From Hypomyces perniciosus (lineage: Eukaryota > Ascomycota > Sordariomycetes > Hypocreales > Hypocreaceae): a DNA stretch of 64,000 nt. The DNA lies in assembly GCA_008477525.1 (NCBI GenBank), contig SPDT01000003.1, positions 558,001 through 622,000 of the forward strand, read 5' to 3'. The notes under the pieces were generated by a model. That model was not told where the DNA came from and did no database searches. It saw nothing but the letters and a program-made list of their open reading frames with translations. Positions 46,508 to 58,832 of this stretch are shown in pieces. Made by a program: the position numbers and the translations under genes. Each line of letters begins with the position of its first letter. Position 1 is the stretch's first letter.

Positions 46508-47005
46508 AGATAAACGATTAAATTAAAACTAAACTAATAGCTAGAAAGCTATAAAATATCTAGTAATATGCAGCTAGTATAGAAGTAATTATATAAACAA
46601 TAGCGTTATCTTTTATAATAGTCCTTTAACTAAATAATAGGTATATAGCAGCGAAATTAAGTTTATAGCTGTATTTTTATTTTCTATAAAATGTATTTAT
46701 ATAGGAAATCGGCTAAATTGACTTATAGCTATATAAATAGGAAACTATTTTAGTTAGATTTTTTATAATAGCTATTATAGCTATTATATTAAGTTTAGGG
46801 TAGGCGGGGTAGCTGGTCTTAGCTTAATTATCATTATTAAAGATAATAGAAATTTCCTGACTTACACCAAAGTTCCTCCAGGAACTCGGTCCTAGTATCG
46901 GGCCTAATTCCAGGTCTAGCCAGAATAGGAAGGTTACCTAATTACACAGAAATCCTTGCTTTTTAGCCCTCCTTTTTAACAATTAATATTAATAAAGAAA
47001 TTAAA

Positions 47006-47267
47006 TGTCAGGAGACCGGAAGCTCCAGAGCTCTTATAATATTATATAGGCCGGAATATATATATAAAAGCAACTATAATCCCTAAAGATATAGAACTTT
47101 AGAGACTAGTAAACTATTACTGCTATACCTAATTACTAGTTTTTGGCTTATTACCTACTTATTAGCACCTATTTCTCCTTTAAGTAACTACTCTTTAACC
47201 TCCTTTACTTTTCCTTAAAGTTATAGCCCCTCGCTTAATCTATCTGCCTTAAAAAAGGTCTTTCATA
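47006..47267 (+). repeat. 5' LTR of G
   Basis: 262 bp; RIP changes concentrated toward its 3' end. Confidence 0.85.
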
Positions 47268-50200
47268 TATTAGTTTTTTATTATTCCAAGTAAAGATAAA
47301 AAAACTATTAAAGTTAAAGATGCCTTTAGTAGTAAATAATTAATTTACTTTTAGTAAAAACGCTATATTTTAAATATAAAGACTTTTAAATAGAGTTACT
47401 TTTTTAAATTATTAATTAAACCTTTTAAATAATATTTTATTTATAAAAGAAAAACTTAATATTTATATTTAATAAATAAAAGAAAAGCAGTAAATATATT
47501 TAAAAAGGAAATATTTAAATACTTTTTTTTAAAAGGAAAACCTTTTTTTTACACTTTTAAAGATTAAAGGTTTATTGCCTATAACTAGTTTATTATATAC
47601 TATTAGTTTAAAATAACTTTATAAAAGCAATTAAAGTAAAGTATAAATTAAGCTTTTTATTATAAAAGAAAGTTTTAGGCAGAACTATAGACTCTTTTTA
47701 CTATTATTAAAAGGCAGTTTAAATTATCCTTTAATACTTTTTCTTAAATAGCTTATACGATTACTTATACTGCTTTTTATTTAAAAAAAGATATTTAATA
47801 GCAATCGGTTAACTTTTTTAAAGAAAAAGGCAAATCTACTCGATTAATTATTTAAAATAAATTTTATTAATAGCTTAAAGATAATAATTGCAATAGCTTA
47901 ATTAAATATTATAAAGTAATTTTATAGATTTTTCGCCTATATTAAACTATTAAATAAAGTTTTTAATTATTCTTTTTTTAATTTAAGATTATTAAAAGTA
48001 AATTCTTTAAAATAACTCCTTTATAGCTTAAGATTTATATATTTTATAGTGCTTTTCCTTTATAATAAATAAGTAAATACTTTATTATAAAATCCCTATA
48101 ATTTAGCAGGAGTTAATTTATACTAGTATAATTGCTAAAACTTTTATATATAGCTGTATTAATAATACAAATAGCTTTTAATAAAAATCTTAATCTTAAA
48201 GAAAATATAAAAAGACTAGATCTATTAATTAATAGGGATTATACTAGGATTATACCGTTAATGCTTTAAAGAATATAATAACTAAAGTATTTAAAAGCTT
48301 AAAAGAATAAAAAAACCTCTTTAGCTTAGTAATTTATTAGAAATATAGTAATCTTTACTATAAAACCTCCTGCTAAGCTGTTAATTATATAAAGTATAAT
48401 AGTAAGTATTACTTTACTGAAAAGTATAATAACCCTATTTAGCTATACTTTACTGGCATAAATACTAAACCTGCAGTTTATTAAGCTTAAAAATATAATT
48501 ACTATATAGATCTACCTATAAAATAACTAGAGAAAATACAGCTAGATAGCTACTAGCAATATATAAATGCCTTATTTAATCCTAGCAGTAATATTTATAT
48601 TATTTCTTTATAATAAAAAGATTAATTAAAAAGTCTATTACTGGCTTTTAAGTTTACTGTTATTTTTTTAAGTATTTCTGCTATAATTTATAGTTAGATA
48701 GATATATTTATAAAAATAGTTAATAATTAAAAAGTAAAGTAAAAGTAGCTACTTTATTGCATTATTGCTAATAGCCTAGAAGGCTTTATTTTAAGAAAAC
48801 TTTAGTTTTAAGAAGCTAATTTTACCCTTTTATAAAAGTATAATTAATAAAATTATCCTTTAATTAGGGATTTTATTACTTTAATAGCCTTTAAAAAGCA
48901 GCTATAATAAGCTATTAAAAAAGCCTAAATAGCTTTTATATTAATAATTAAAAAAAAGCTAAAAGTTAAATTAAAAGTTTTAAAAGACTTACTATCTCTT
49001 AAGTTAAATAAAGCTATTTCCTTAAAAGAGTATAAATCAGCCTTATATTTAAAATTACTTTTTATATATTATAATCTTATTAGTGTTTTCTTTAGAAAAA
49101 AGCCTGCTAATATACTTGTAAGTTAATAGTATAGTATTCAATTAAAAGATAGGAAAATGCGTTTATAGAGTTTTATCTATAACCTAGCACTTAAAGAGCT
49201 AGAAGCTTTCTGTAAGTATTTAGAAAAAGTATTATAAAATATATAGATTTAGTAGTCTATTAGTTTTATAGGTGCCCCTATAATCTTTATACTAAAAAAA
49301 GGCAGTAAACTGTAAATATATATTGATTTCTATACTTTAAATAAAATAACTTGCAAGAACCGCGCTCTTTTACTATTAATTTCTAAGATTCTTAATAGAC
49401 TTTTATATATTAAGATTTTAATTAAGCTTAATTTAAAGGACGCGTATTACTAGATACCTATCTATAAAGAAAATAAGTGGAAGATAGTATTTTACTGTTA
49501 ATATAGATATTTTAAGTGTAATATTATACTATTTGGCTTTATAAATTCCCCTATAACTTTTTAATAATATATTAATAATATACTGATTTATAGCTATACT
49601 TTTAAAGAATATATATAGTATATTTACTAGGTTTTTAAGAAGTTATAAAATATAAAGCTGTATATTAATATTAATAAATACATCTTTTATATTATTTTAA
49701 TACTTTTCTTTAAATATATTATTACACTTAATAGAATTAAGATAGAATAGTTATATATTTAAGTTATTGCTAAGTAGTTAATACTTAAAAGCGTTTATAA
49801 CATCCTTATATTTCTAGAATTTACAGGGTTTTACTATTACTTTATTAAAATGTATAGTAAAATTATAGTACCCTTAATAGATTTTATTTATAAAAAGTAA
49901 AAAGGTTCTTTATAGCTAAAGCCTAGCGCTTTTAAAGCTTTTTAATAGTTTAAAGGAAAGTTTTTAAAGAAATCTGTTTTAATATATTATAATTTAAAAG
50001 CGCCGATTTATATAAAGATAGATGCATTAAATTATATAATTAAAGTAGTATTAGTTTAATATTAGTAAAATACCTAGCACCCTATAGTGTATATATTAAG
50101 AAAGCTAAATAGTTTTAAATTATATTATTATACCTTTAATATTAAATTTCTTATTATTATAAAGGCTTTTTAAATATAAAGATACTATTTAGCTTATATA

Positions 50201-52090
50201 GGTATAGAGATTTAGGTTATAATAGGGTATTTTAACTACTATTACTTTATAAATAAATAAAAGCTTTTATACTAATAGGCAAAGGCTTTTAATTAGCTAG
50301 CTGTATTTAATTTTGGCATTAAATATAGGCTAAAGAAGTTTAACCCTGTTAATACTTTATTTTAATACTTTAATTTTTATAATTTTATTAAGATTAAAGA
50401 CTTACAGTAAGGCTATATATTAATAATTTTACAGTATTTTTATAGTATTAAAGCTAATAGCTTATATAAATTCAAAGGATCTGCAATAATATACTATAAT
50501 AACCAGGAATATATAAAGTTACTTATAGATAAAAGTATTACTTTAGCGTTACTTTAGGTTAAAGGATAAGGATTAGATACTATTTAATAAATAGTTTATG
50601 TATAGAGTATAGTAGCTAGAGTTATAACTGCTAGTTTACAGGTTATATAGCAGACTACTATAGGTTTACTGCTAAAACTATAAAAGTCTTTATATTTAAC
50701 TATTTTATAAGCTTAATAAAGAGATTACTTTATTTAATAAAAGGTTTAAAGCTAAAGAGTAGTTAATATATTTTATAGTAATAACTAGTTAATTTACTAT
50801 TAAGGCAGAGTTTATATATTAATAGGTTTTCATATTAAAATTTTAATATTACTTTATAATAATTTAACTGTTAAATATTAAAGAGTTAATTATACTTTAA
50901 AATACATTATATTAACTTATTATTAGTAAAGTATAAAGTAAGATATTAAGCGCTATATATTTATATAGTATATTTATTAGATAATAAAAGTAAAGATCTA
51001 TTAACTTTATAGTAAATTTACTTTATTATTAACACTAGAAAAACCTTTTAAAGAAATTTCTATAGATTTTATTATAGATTTACTGGAAATCCTAAACTAT
51101 AAAGGTAAATACCTATATAATATAATTTGTATTATTATTAATTAATATATAAAATATACCCTGTATATACTTATAATAGCCTATATTATACGCAGTAAAG
51201 TTATTAACTTTTTTATAAAATATATTTATTTTATTTTTAAAATACTATAAAGAATTATTTTTAATAAAGATTAATTATTTAAATATAGATTTTAGCGAAG
51301 TTTCTATTATTTATTTACTTATAAATAGCAATTTAGCACTACTTTTTACTTATAAACCAATAGTTAAACTAAATAGTAAAATTAAACTTTAAAGTATTAT
51401 TTATATTCTTTCTGCAGTAAATAATAGGATAATTGGCTATAAAAATTATCTTTTACTTAATTTATATATAATAGTGCTGAATATTCTATAACTAGCTATT
51501 TATTAGCTCTTTTACTGCTTAACTATAAGCTTAACGCTTTAGGTTATAATAGATTAACCTATTATAAATATTATACTAATACTATTATTAAGGTAAAAGA
51601 GTTTTAAGCTACCTGTAAAATAGCTGAATAAACACTATAATAAAGTTAAAATAATATAAAAAGTAGTATAATACTTATTAATTTAAAAAGAAATTTATTA
51701 TAGGCAATTAGGTATTATTTTCTATAAAATACCTAAAACTTTAATAATTTAGTAAAAAACTCGCTAAAAAGTATTAATCTTTACTAGATTAAATGCTAAA
51801 TTGGAATAAATGGATTAATATATTAAATTTATTTTTTATCTTTTATTAAAATTTATAATATTTTTAATATTATAAATCTTAAACTATATTATAGCTGTAA
51901 AGGAGAACCCTTTAAGCTAATAAATTACCCTTTTAGCGCTAAAAAGATATTTAAAATTAAAAAAAGTATTAATTATAAGTATAAGGGGATATAATATTTA
52001 TATTTAATTAAATAGAAAACTTATTTAAAGACTAATAATATTTAATAAAAGAAGAGTAATTTTACTAATATTAAATTAATTTAAAAGTAT
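47268..52090 (+). pseudogene. G gag-pol remnants
   Basis: The reverse transcriptase at about 49200-49640 is unusually legible: SFIGAPIIFILKKGSKL, then IYIDFYTLNKITCKNR, LLLISKILNRL, ILIKLNLKDAYY.IPI, and a YSYTFKEY-type region after the decayed YxDD box. Integrase lies at about 51040-51530: ISIDFIIDLLEILNYKGKYL, then a DQLF-type segment, STTFYL.TNSQTKQ.N, YSFCSK..DNW, and YNSAEYSITSYLLALLL. A chromodomain-like stretch follows at about 51910-52080, including QYLYLIKQ. Stops are TAA/TAG from RIP. Confidence 0.8.
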
Positions 52091-53760
52091 AAATAGTAAT
52101 TTGCTAGTAAATAATTAACTACTATTATTAAATATTATAAAGTAGAAAGGAGTAAGGTATTATACAGTTTTAATTAATTAATTAAAAATAGAAAATAAAC
52201 TTATAATAATATATATTTTATAGTAAATAAATAGCAAGACTATTATTAAATAATAGCTAGTTTTTATTATTATTAAACAGCACTTTATTGCAATCTTTTA
52301 TAATAAAATAATATATTTAAAAAAATTTAAGAATTTTAATATATTAATAGATAATATAGTAATTAATCAAAAACTATTATTATAAATAAAAAAATATATA
52401 CTAAAATAAAAGTATATATAATAACAGTAATAGTAGCGAGAGAGTTTATTTAATTAAAAGTAACTTAAAGGTTTAAGTGCTTTAAGTTTTAGTAGTAATA
52501 CTGCTTATTTACTATAGACTTTTTCTCTTTTTACTTTTTACTTAAACTTAACATCTATTGCATTAATATAAAGTTCTTTTTACATTAAACCTATAGTAGT
52601 ACTCTTATAGACTAGGTTTTTATTAGCTATTATTATATAATAAAAAAGTAATATGAAAGTATTTACTTTATTAATAAAGGACTTTTAAGAATATTAAATT
52701 ATATAATTTATTATTTAAAAAACAATAAAAATATTTTTAAAAGCAGTTAATATAATATAAATTAATATAAAGATTTTTACTTTTTAATTATATAAAATTT
52801 ATATTTATTATTATAATATTAAAAAGGTTTTTTTTTAATTTTGTATTTTATTTAATTAAAAGGTTAAAATAATAATAGTATAAAGTAAAGCGTCTATAGT
52901 AAATTAGCAGTAGTTAATACTTATATCTATATAAAAACATTTATTAGGTTAAGTTACTAGCAGCTTTATAGTATTTTACTGGTAAAGGTATAGTAATTTT
53001 AAAGGGAGGATATTTTAATAAAGATATAATTAAAATAGTATTAGCTGCAAGTAAAGACAGGCATACTATATTAAAGTTCTTAAATACTGCAGGATTATTA
53101 TTATTTTTTAAAACTAGGCTATAAGTATATTAAATAGGAAATTATAGTAAAGAATTAACTATAGAAATTTATAAAGCAGCAATATTTATTATAAAAGGAA
53201 AAAAAGAACTTATAGTAATAGGCTAAATTAAAAGAAAAGAACTGCTATTATATGATAAATTAGCTAGTAATAAAAAGTAAAAGGAAAGAATATTTATAGA
53301 AAAAGCGCTTATAAAAAGAGAAAGGGTAAAAGAGAGGGAAAGATAAAAAGGAAAAAAAAACAGAAAAAAGAAAAGTAAATAAAAATTAAAGTTATAAAAA
53401 AAAGAAAAGTAAAGTAAAAATATATATAGTATATTTATATATAGTAGTAAATTAAAAGAAGAAAAATAAAGTAAATTATATATATATTAATAGTAAAGGG
53501 TTAGTTTATTATATAAGATTTCTCTGCTACCCTTTAAGTTTAATTATATAAAAGTATACTTTTAAATTATAAGGTTAGAAACTTTTTAAGCTATTACATA
53601 TATATTAAAGTGTTTAAGTTTAAAGCTTAACGAAGTATTTATATAAGAAATAATTACTGTTTAGTATAGTAATAAAGTATTAAAAGCTAGAAAAAAGCTA
53701 GTTAAATATAAAGTTTTTACTAGTATTAAAGTTAATACTATAAAAGGGGGGGGGGCAGTT
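52091..53760 (+). other. Long 3' region of G with possible extra decayed ORF
   Basis: About 1.6 kb between the chromodomain-like end of pol and the 3' LTR. From about 53141 a plus-strand frame shows a lysine/glutamate-rich segment (KERIFIEKALIKRERVKERE) after IKGKKELIVIGQIKRKELLL. A further open-ish stretch covers 53500-53750. Elements B and D have much shorter 3' regions. It might be an accessory ORF, captured DNA or noncoding. Not identified. Confidence 0.35.
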
Positions 53761-54022
53761 TATTAAAAGACTGGAAGCTCTAGAGCTTTTATAATATTAT
53801 ATAGGCCGGAATATATATATAAAAGCAACTATAGTCTTTAAAGATATAGAACTTTAGAGACCAGTAAACTACTACTGCTATACTTAACTATTAGTTTCTG
53901 GCTTATTTCCTGCTTATTAGCACTTATCTCTCTTTTAAGTGACTGCTCTTTAACCTCCTCTACTTTTCCCTAGGGTCGCAGCCCCTCGCCCGATCCGTCT
54001 GCCTTAAAGAGGGTCTCTGACA
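53761..54022 (+). repeat. 3' LTR of G
   Basis: 262 bp, RIP-altered start TATTAAAAGACTGG, clean CpG-containing end GGTCTCTGACA. Confidence 0.85.
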
Positions 54023-57000
54023 ACTATATTAAGTATTATAATCCTAGCTTTAGTTTACTGCTTAATGCCCTTTAAAGAATTAAGGGTTAAAAGAGATAAT
54101 AATAAAGACTGCTTTTTAGTATTAATTAAAAAAAGATTTAGCTTTTCCTTTTTATTTAATTAATAATAATAGCTATAGACTAAATAGTTAAGGTGTTATT
54201 ATTACTCCTCTATAAATTAATTAAAATAATAACTTAACTATTAAATTATCTACCTTTTTAGCTATAATAAAGGGTTAAGTATAAAGAAAGCAATAAAGCT
54301 TTCTTAGCTGCTAAAAGAACTATAGCTATACTATTAAATACCTATCTTTATAACGCTAAAAAAATCCTTTAAAAGATAGTAAAGAATATTAAAAAGGTAT
54401 ATTAGTAAAATATTATTAGTACTGCTAAAAAGAGTAAAGATATTTTTTATATAGTTTATTAGGTAAAGCTGTTACTAGTCTTTTAATTACTGCTATTATA
54501 AATTAGCGATTAAGTCTTTACCTTTTAGGAAAAAAAGGCTATTACTTTTTATGATATTATATTTAAAGAATATATAGTAATTAATAATACTAAAGATTTA
54601 TAGTCCTTAATTAATAAATAATAATAGATTAAACTCCCTTTAATAGTTTTATTAAATAAAGTAGCAGCAGCTATAATATATATAGGAAATATATCCCTAG
54701 GCATTAATAATATTATAATAAACGTTTTATAGTTTTGCTAACTAATAATTAAAGAATGTATCTACTCCTTTTATAAAACCTGCTTTAAAATCAGGCACTC
54801 CTTATTAGCTTTTAAATTAACTAAAGTAATAATAATCCTTAAATGAAGGAAAAGAGATCTATGATCCTTAAAACTTAAAGGTTAATCTTTTTCTTTTCCT
54901 GCTGTAATAAAAGATTTGAATATTTTATTGTATAAAAATTTATATATACTGCAATTATATAGTAAGTACTATATATTAAGTAAGCCAGTGCCCTTTTAAA
55001 AAGATCTAGCATTAACTTAATTATAGCTTTAATCTATAAAGTTAAACTGGCTTTCAATAATAGTAAAATAGCTACCTTTATTATAATTAATATTCAAAAG
55101 GCTTTTAATATAATCTTTATTAATAAATTAACCTTTTAACTATACGAATAAGGCTGGCTTAACTATATAGCTAGATAGGCTTTTTTTATAATAAATTATA
55201 AAGCTTAAGTAAAACTCTAAAAAATAATAATTTAACTGCTCTTTTTAAGCTATAACTTCTTTTAAAGATTACTAGTATCTTTAATCCTTTTTTATTATAT
55301 ATAGCTTTAATATATTATTTATTTACTGCCCCTACTTAACTTTAAATAATAGCTATTAAATAATTCCTTTTTAGTGAACTATAGAGGTTTAGCTATATAG
55401 ATAATATAGTATTTCTATTTATTAGTAACTCTTTTAACTAAATAGCAGCCTAGGCTATAGCTATAGTCTAGAAACTTTAGCAATAAGGTAAAGATAATGT
55501 AATATTATTTAATCTTAAAAAAACAAAAATAATATACTTTTTAAAACACTAGATATAAATTAACCTACTAGGAATATATAATAATATTAAAAAAACAGTA
55601 TTAGAAAAAAAAGCAATTAAGTAGTTAAGTATTTTCTTTAATTAAAAGCTTAGCTTTAAAATATATATTAAAAGATAAGCTATGAAGGCCTATATAGTAA
55701 TAAATATACTATATAGTATTTTAAAGTTTATTTAAGGGGCCGCTTTCTATTTTATATATTAAGCAGTCTGTATATATATAAAACTAATACTCTACTATAG
55801 ATCTAAAGTATAGTATAAAGGCCTGGATATATATAGAATACAATACCTCTTTAACTATATAGCTTTAATCTTTAAAACAGCTATAAAGGCTATTCTCCCT
55901 ATATAAAAGATAACTTTTATACTAATCCTATATAAAAACAGTAAAATCCCTTTAATAATATAACTCTTTAATGCCTAAAAGCTTTAATTCGCTATTAAAC
56001 TACTATTACTAAATAACTAATATCCCTTTATCCATAAAACCTAATTAAACTAATATATATATAAATAAGCTATAGTAATACCTATAATAAAGCTATAATA
56101 AACTACATAATTTACTAGAAGTTACCTAAAACCTACCCTTTTCCATAAACTAATTAAAACTTAAACCCTTTATTTAAATAATAAAGCTAAAACTATTAAA
56201 AAATTTAATAATTAAATAGTTATAGTAGCCGTTTAAGATATAATAGTATTTATAAATAGTTTACGCCTTACTATAAAAGCTATTAATTATAGCTTTTTTA
56301 TTTAATAAAATAAAAAAAAAGTTTTAATAAAGTATAGCCGATTTAGTTTAGCAGAAATATTTAATAGTAAAGCAGTTAAGGCTTTAAAGGGATTTAAAGC
56401 TGCTTTAGTTAATAATAATAATATAAAGGATATTACTATCTGTGTAAATAATATAGGTGTAATATACTATTTAAAAGGTATACCTTTAGATTTATTATAA
56501 TAAATCTTTATTAAATTTTAAAAATTAAAAAGTATATATAACGGAAATATATATATTTAATAATACTTTAATTATTAAAGGATAGAGGGCAATAAAGCTA
56601 TAGACTAGTTAATAAAATTAAACTATAAATAATTAAAGCTATTTAATGCAATACTTATATTTACTTTCCTTTAATAAAAAGTTAAAGTAAAATTAAAAAC
56701 TAGCTTTAAAAGCTAATAGGAAAAGAATATTCCTAATATATATTGCCTATTTAAATTAACAGTTAACTTAAAATACTTTAAAGAATTAATAATTTTATAA
56801 CGGGAACTCTATTATTTATTAGCTGCTAAATCTTAGTATAGGGATTTTGCGCAGTATTATAAGCGCTTTTAGTATAAAAATATATTATTAACCTGCAGCT
56901 ATAGTAAAAAAAAATATATAACTATATTTTTTCTTATAAAAAGATTAATAAAGTATATTAATAGGGATTAGCCCCTTTAATCTATAAATTAACCTTTTAT

Positions 57001-57755
57001 TTATTAAAGTCTAGCTATAATTACTTCCTTTAAATAATACAGGCTTTTAGCTTTTTTATTAAAATATACCTATATTATTAAAAAGCTTAACTAATTCTAA
57101 TCTTAATCTTAATCTTTTAATTTTTTCTTTTATTTATTTTTTATCTTTTAAAGGATTTATTTACAGTTTAATACTAAATCGCCTATAAATTAATAAAGGC
57201 TAACCCTTTAGCTAGGGCTAACCTTAATTATTTAATATATTGTGCAAGACTTATATATTTCTTTAACCTGTTAATAAGAAAGAAGTTAAAAGACTATGCC
57301 TATTAAACCAATATAATACTATATAAGGGAGCTTATATATTTATTAATAATACTATAGTTAAACCTATTATAGTATATCCTTTTACCTTACTAGGATTAA
57401 TAGCCTTTGCTATAGGATATTAATAGGATATTATTATTATTATTATTATAGGCATTATAAGTAAAACTTCCCTTTTATAATACTAGGTCTTGGCACCTTA
57501 TATTAACGCTTTTATATACAATACTACCAATATACTAATAATACACTAAACCTTTACTTACAATAACTTTAAAGCCTATAAATAGCAATTCTTTTAATCT
57601 CAGAATATATATATTTAAAAAGCTATAATAGAAAGTAAAAAATATTATTTTTATAAGGGCAGAAATAAAACTTTATATTAATATTATTACTATTAAGTTT
57701 AATATAAAGCTAAGGGTAGGCTAATATACTAAAACTCTTTTAAGCTTAAAACCTA
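54023..57755 (+). pseudogene. Tad1-like non-LTR retrotransposon (LINE) remnant
   Basis: Begins directly after G's 3' LTR, so the 5' part is probably missing. Decayed plus-strand frames follow a LINE ORF2. A region at about 54740-54900 (LIIKECIYSFYKTCFKIRH, LAFKLTKVIIILK, then KRDL.SLK) matches the reverse-transcriptase fingers. SYLYYN/..KGF.YNL near 55070-55130 corresponds to the DxxxAFD box. An RNase H domain at about 56225-56680 reads YGFVIYQ-like, AEIFNSKAVKALKGFKAAL, then ITICVNNIGVIYYLKG. A Cys/His-type tail with LTCSYSKKKYITIFFLIKR lies at about 56890-56950. The presence of RNase H fits the Tad1 clade known from filamentous ascomycetes. The last 500 bp may belong to another sequence. 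Confidence 0.75.
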
Positions 57756-57760
57756 ATATT

Positions 57761-57986
57761 TGTCATAGGCTAGGCCATGTCTCCCGGAATCACGACTATG
57801 CCGAATCCGGAAATACAACCAATACTAGACCGCTTGCCTAATTAGGAAACCACCTCGGCCATAACCCTATACACACAACTATATAACGTATATATAGCTA
57901 GTATAGAGCTTCCTTCCTTTAGCTATAGATAGACAATATAGAGGTGCCTTAACTGCGTGCTTTCCAGTTAGGCTACACCTATTATA
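57761..57986 (-). repeat. F element copy 4 (226 bp, minus)
   Basis: TGTCATAGGC...CACCTATTATA, with a few RIP-type changes. The flanks (ATATT, TATCT) do not match, unlike the other three copies. Confidence 0.85.
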
Positions 57987-58049
57987 TATCTATAGCTCAG
58001 CTACTACCTAGCCAGTGAGTAACGGAACTCTTACTGCAGAAGGAAAATA

Positions 58050-58428
58050 GCGAATTTCGGAGACTAAGCCTCTGAGGGCAACGATGTACAGTCGCGGATC
58101 GAGTAAGCTATTTTACCTTTACAGGAATAAATAGCTGTATTAATAAGAAAGCTGGACTTTATAGCACTAGCGATTTAAGGGCTAGATAGCCAGGAAGATG
58201 AGATGTTATTCCTTCTGCAACTTAAGCAAGAACCCGCGCAGGCCGCAACTATAAAGCCTATATCGACCTTTATAATAGAGTTTATATAAGCTCCCAGGGT
58301 TAAAAGGAAGCCACTCTTTAACCCATTTAAATTCTCGGGAAAGCGAAGGGAGTATGCTATATAAGCGCAAGATATACGCAAAAAGCTTAAACTCGATAAA
58401 AAGTTCTATAATAGTAATAGAGAATAGT
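58050..58428 (+). pseudogene. Gag-like fragment cut by C copy 2
   Basis: A plus-strand frame with few stops reads EDEMLFLLQLKQEPAQAATI, then KPISTFIIEFI and FNPFKFSGKAK. This is the style of the N-terminal region of fungal LTR-retrotransposon gag proteins (a P.KFxGxxxE core). It stops where the C LTR begins (TTTGTCGGGGG at 58431). Which element it came from is unknown. Confidence 0.45.
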
Positions 58429-58832
58429 TTGTCGGGGGTAACTGATATGCCCAACGCACCAGCATTTTTTCTTGTTAGCTTACCCAAGAAAGGTTGGCTG
58501 CTTATTTAAGCAGCTACTGGATTAAGAAAGTATAGGAGTATAAAGACATACAGATAGACCTAGTTTAATAAATAATAACCTTCTTCCCCTTTTAATATAT
58601 AACCCCACCTATAAGAACATAGTCGCTGAGGCGTATGAAGGTAACTGTTAGTTGCTTTTAGCTGCCGGCATTATAATTAAATAATCCGCAGTATCTTTTT
58701 AGCCCTTATATTACTTAATCGCCGCTTTATAGTTCTATCAAGAGCGCGGTTCCCGCACTCAATACTAGTTATTATATATAGGTGTATATATATATTGTGT
58801 ATATATTTTAAAGTGCCAATTCCCCCTTAACA
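58429..58832 (+). repeat. 5' LTR of C copy 2
   Basis: TGTCGGGGGTAACTGATATGCCC...CCAATTCCCCCTTAACA, 404 bp; same length as the solo LTR at 44429-44831. Contains GAGCGCGGTTCCCGCACTC near 58742-58760. Confidence 0.9.

Larger units (their letters stand above)
45862..46981 (+). repeat. E element copy 4, carrying two nested insertions
   Basis: Outer ends TGTTAAAATAAT...CCTTTTTAACA with a perfect ATTAA duplication (45857-45861, 46982-46986). It is 1120 bp because it contains a C-like LTR (45919-46223) and F copy 3 (46283-46507). Mutation is patchy: about 46508-46797 is strongly RIP-like, while 46797-46981 is nearly clean. Confidence 0.9.
47006..54022 (+). mobile_element. Ty3/gypsy chromovirus-like element G (RIP-decayed)
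   Basis: 7.0 kb with equal 262 bp LTRs (47006-47267, 53761-54022; TGTCAGGAGACCGG...GGTCTCTGACA). A G-rich tract (GGGGGGGGGGCAG) precedes the 3' LTR. Reverse transcriptase, integrase and a chromodomain-like region are readable on the plus strand. The flanking pentamers (TTAAA, ACTAT) do not match, so the target duplication is lost or the ends have recombined. Confidence 0.85.

Noticed and set aside
58175..58487. Two overlapping minus-strand frames near the C copy 2 LTR
   Set aside because: They cross the gag-fragment/LTR boundary and oppose the plus-strand gag-like frame.
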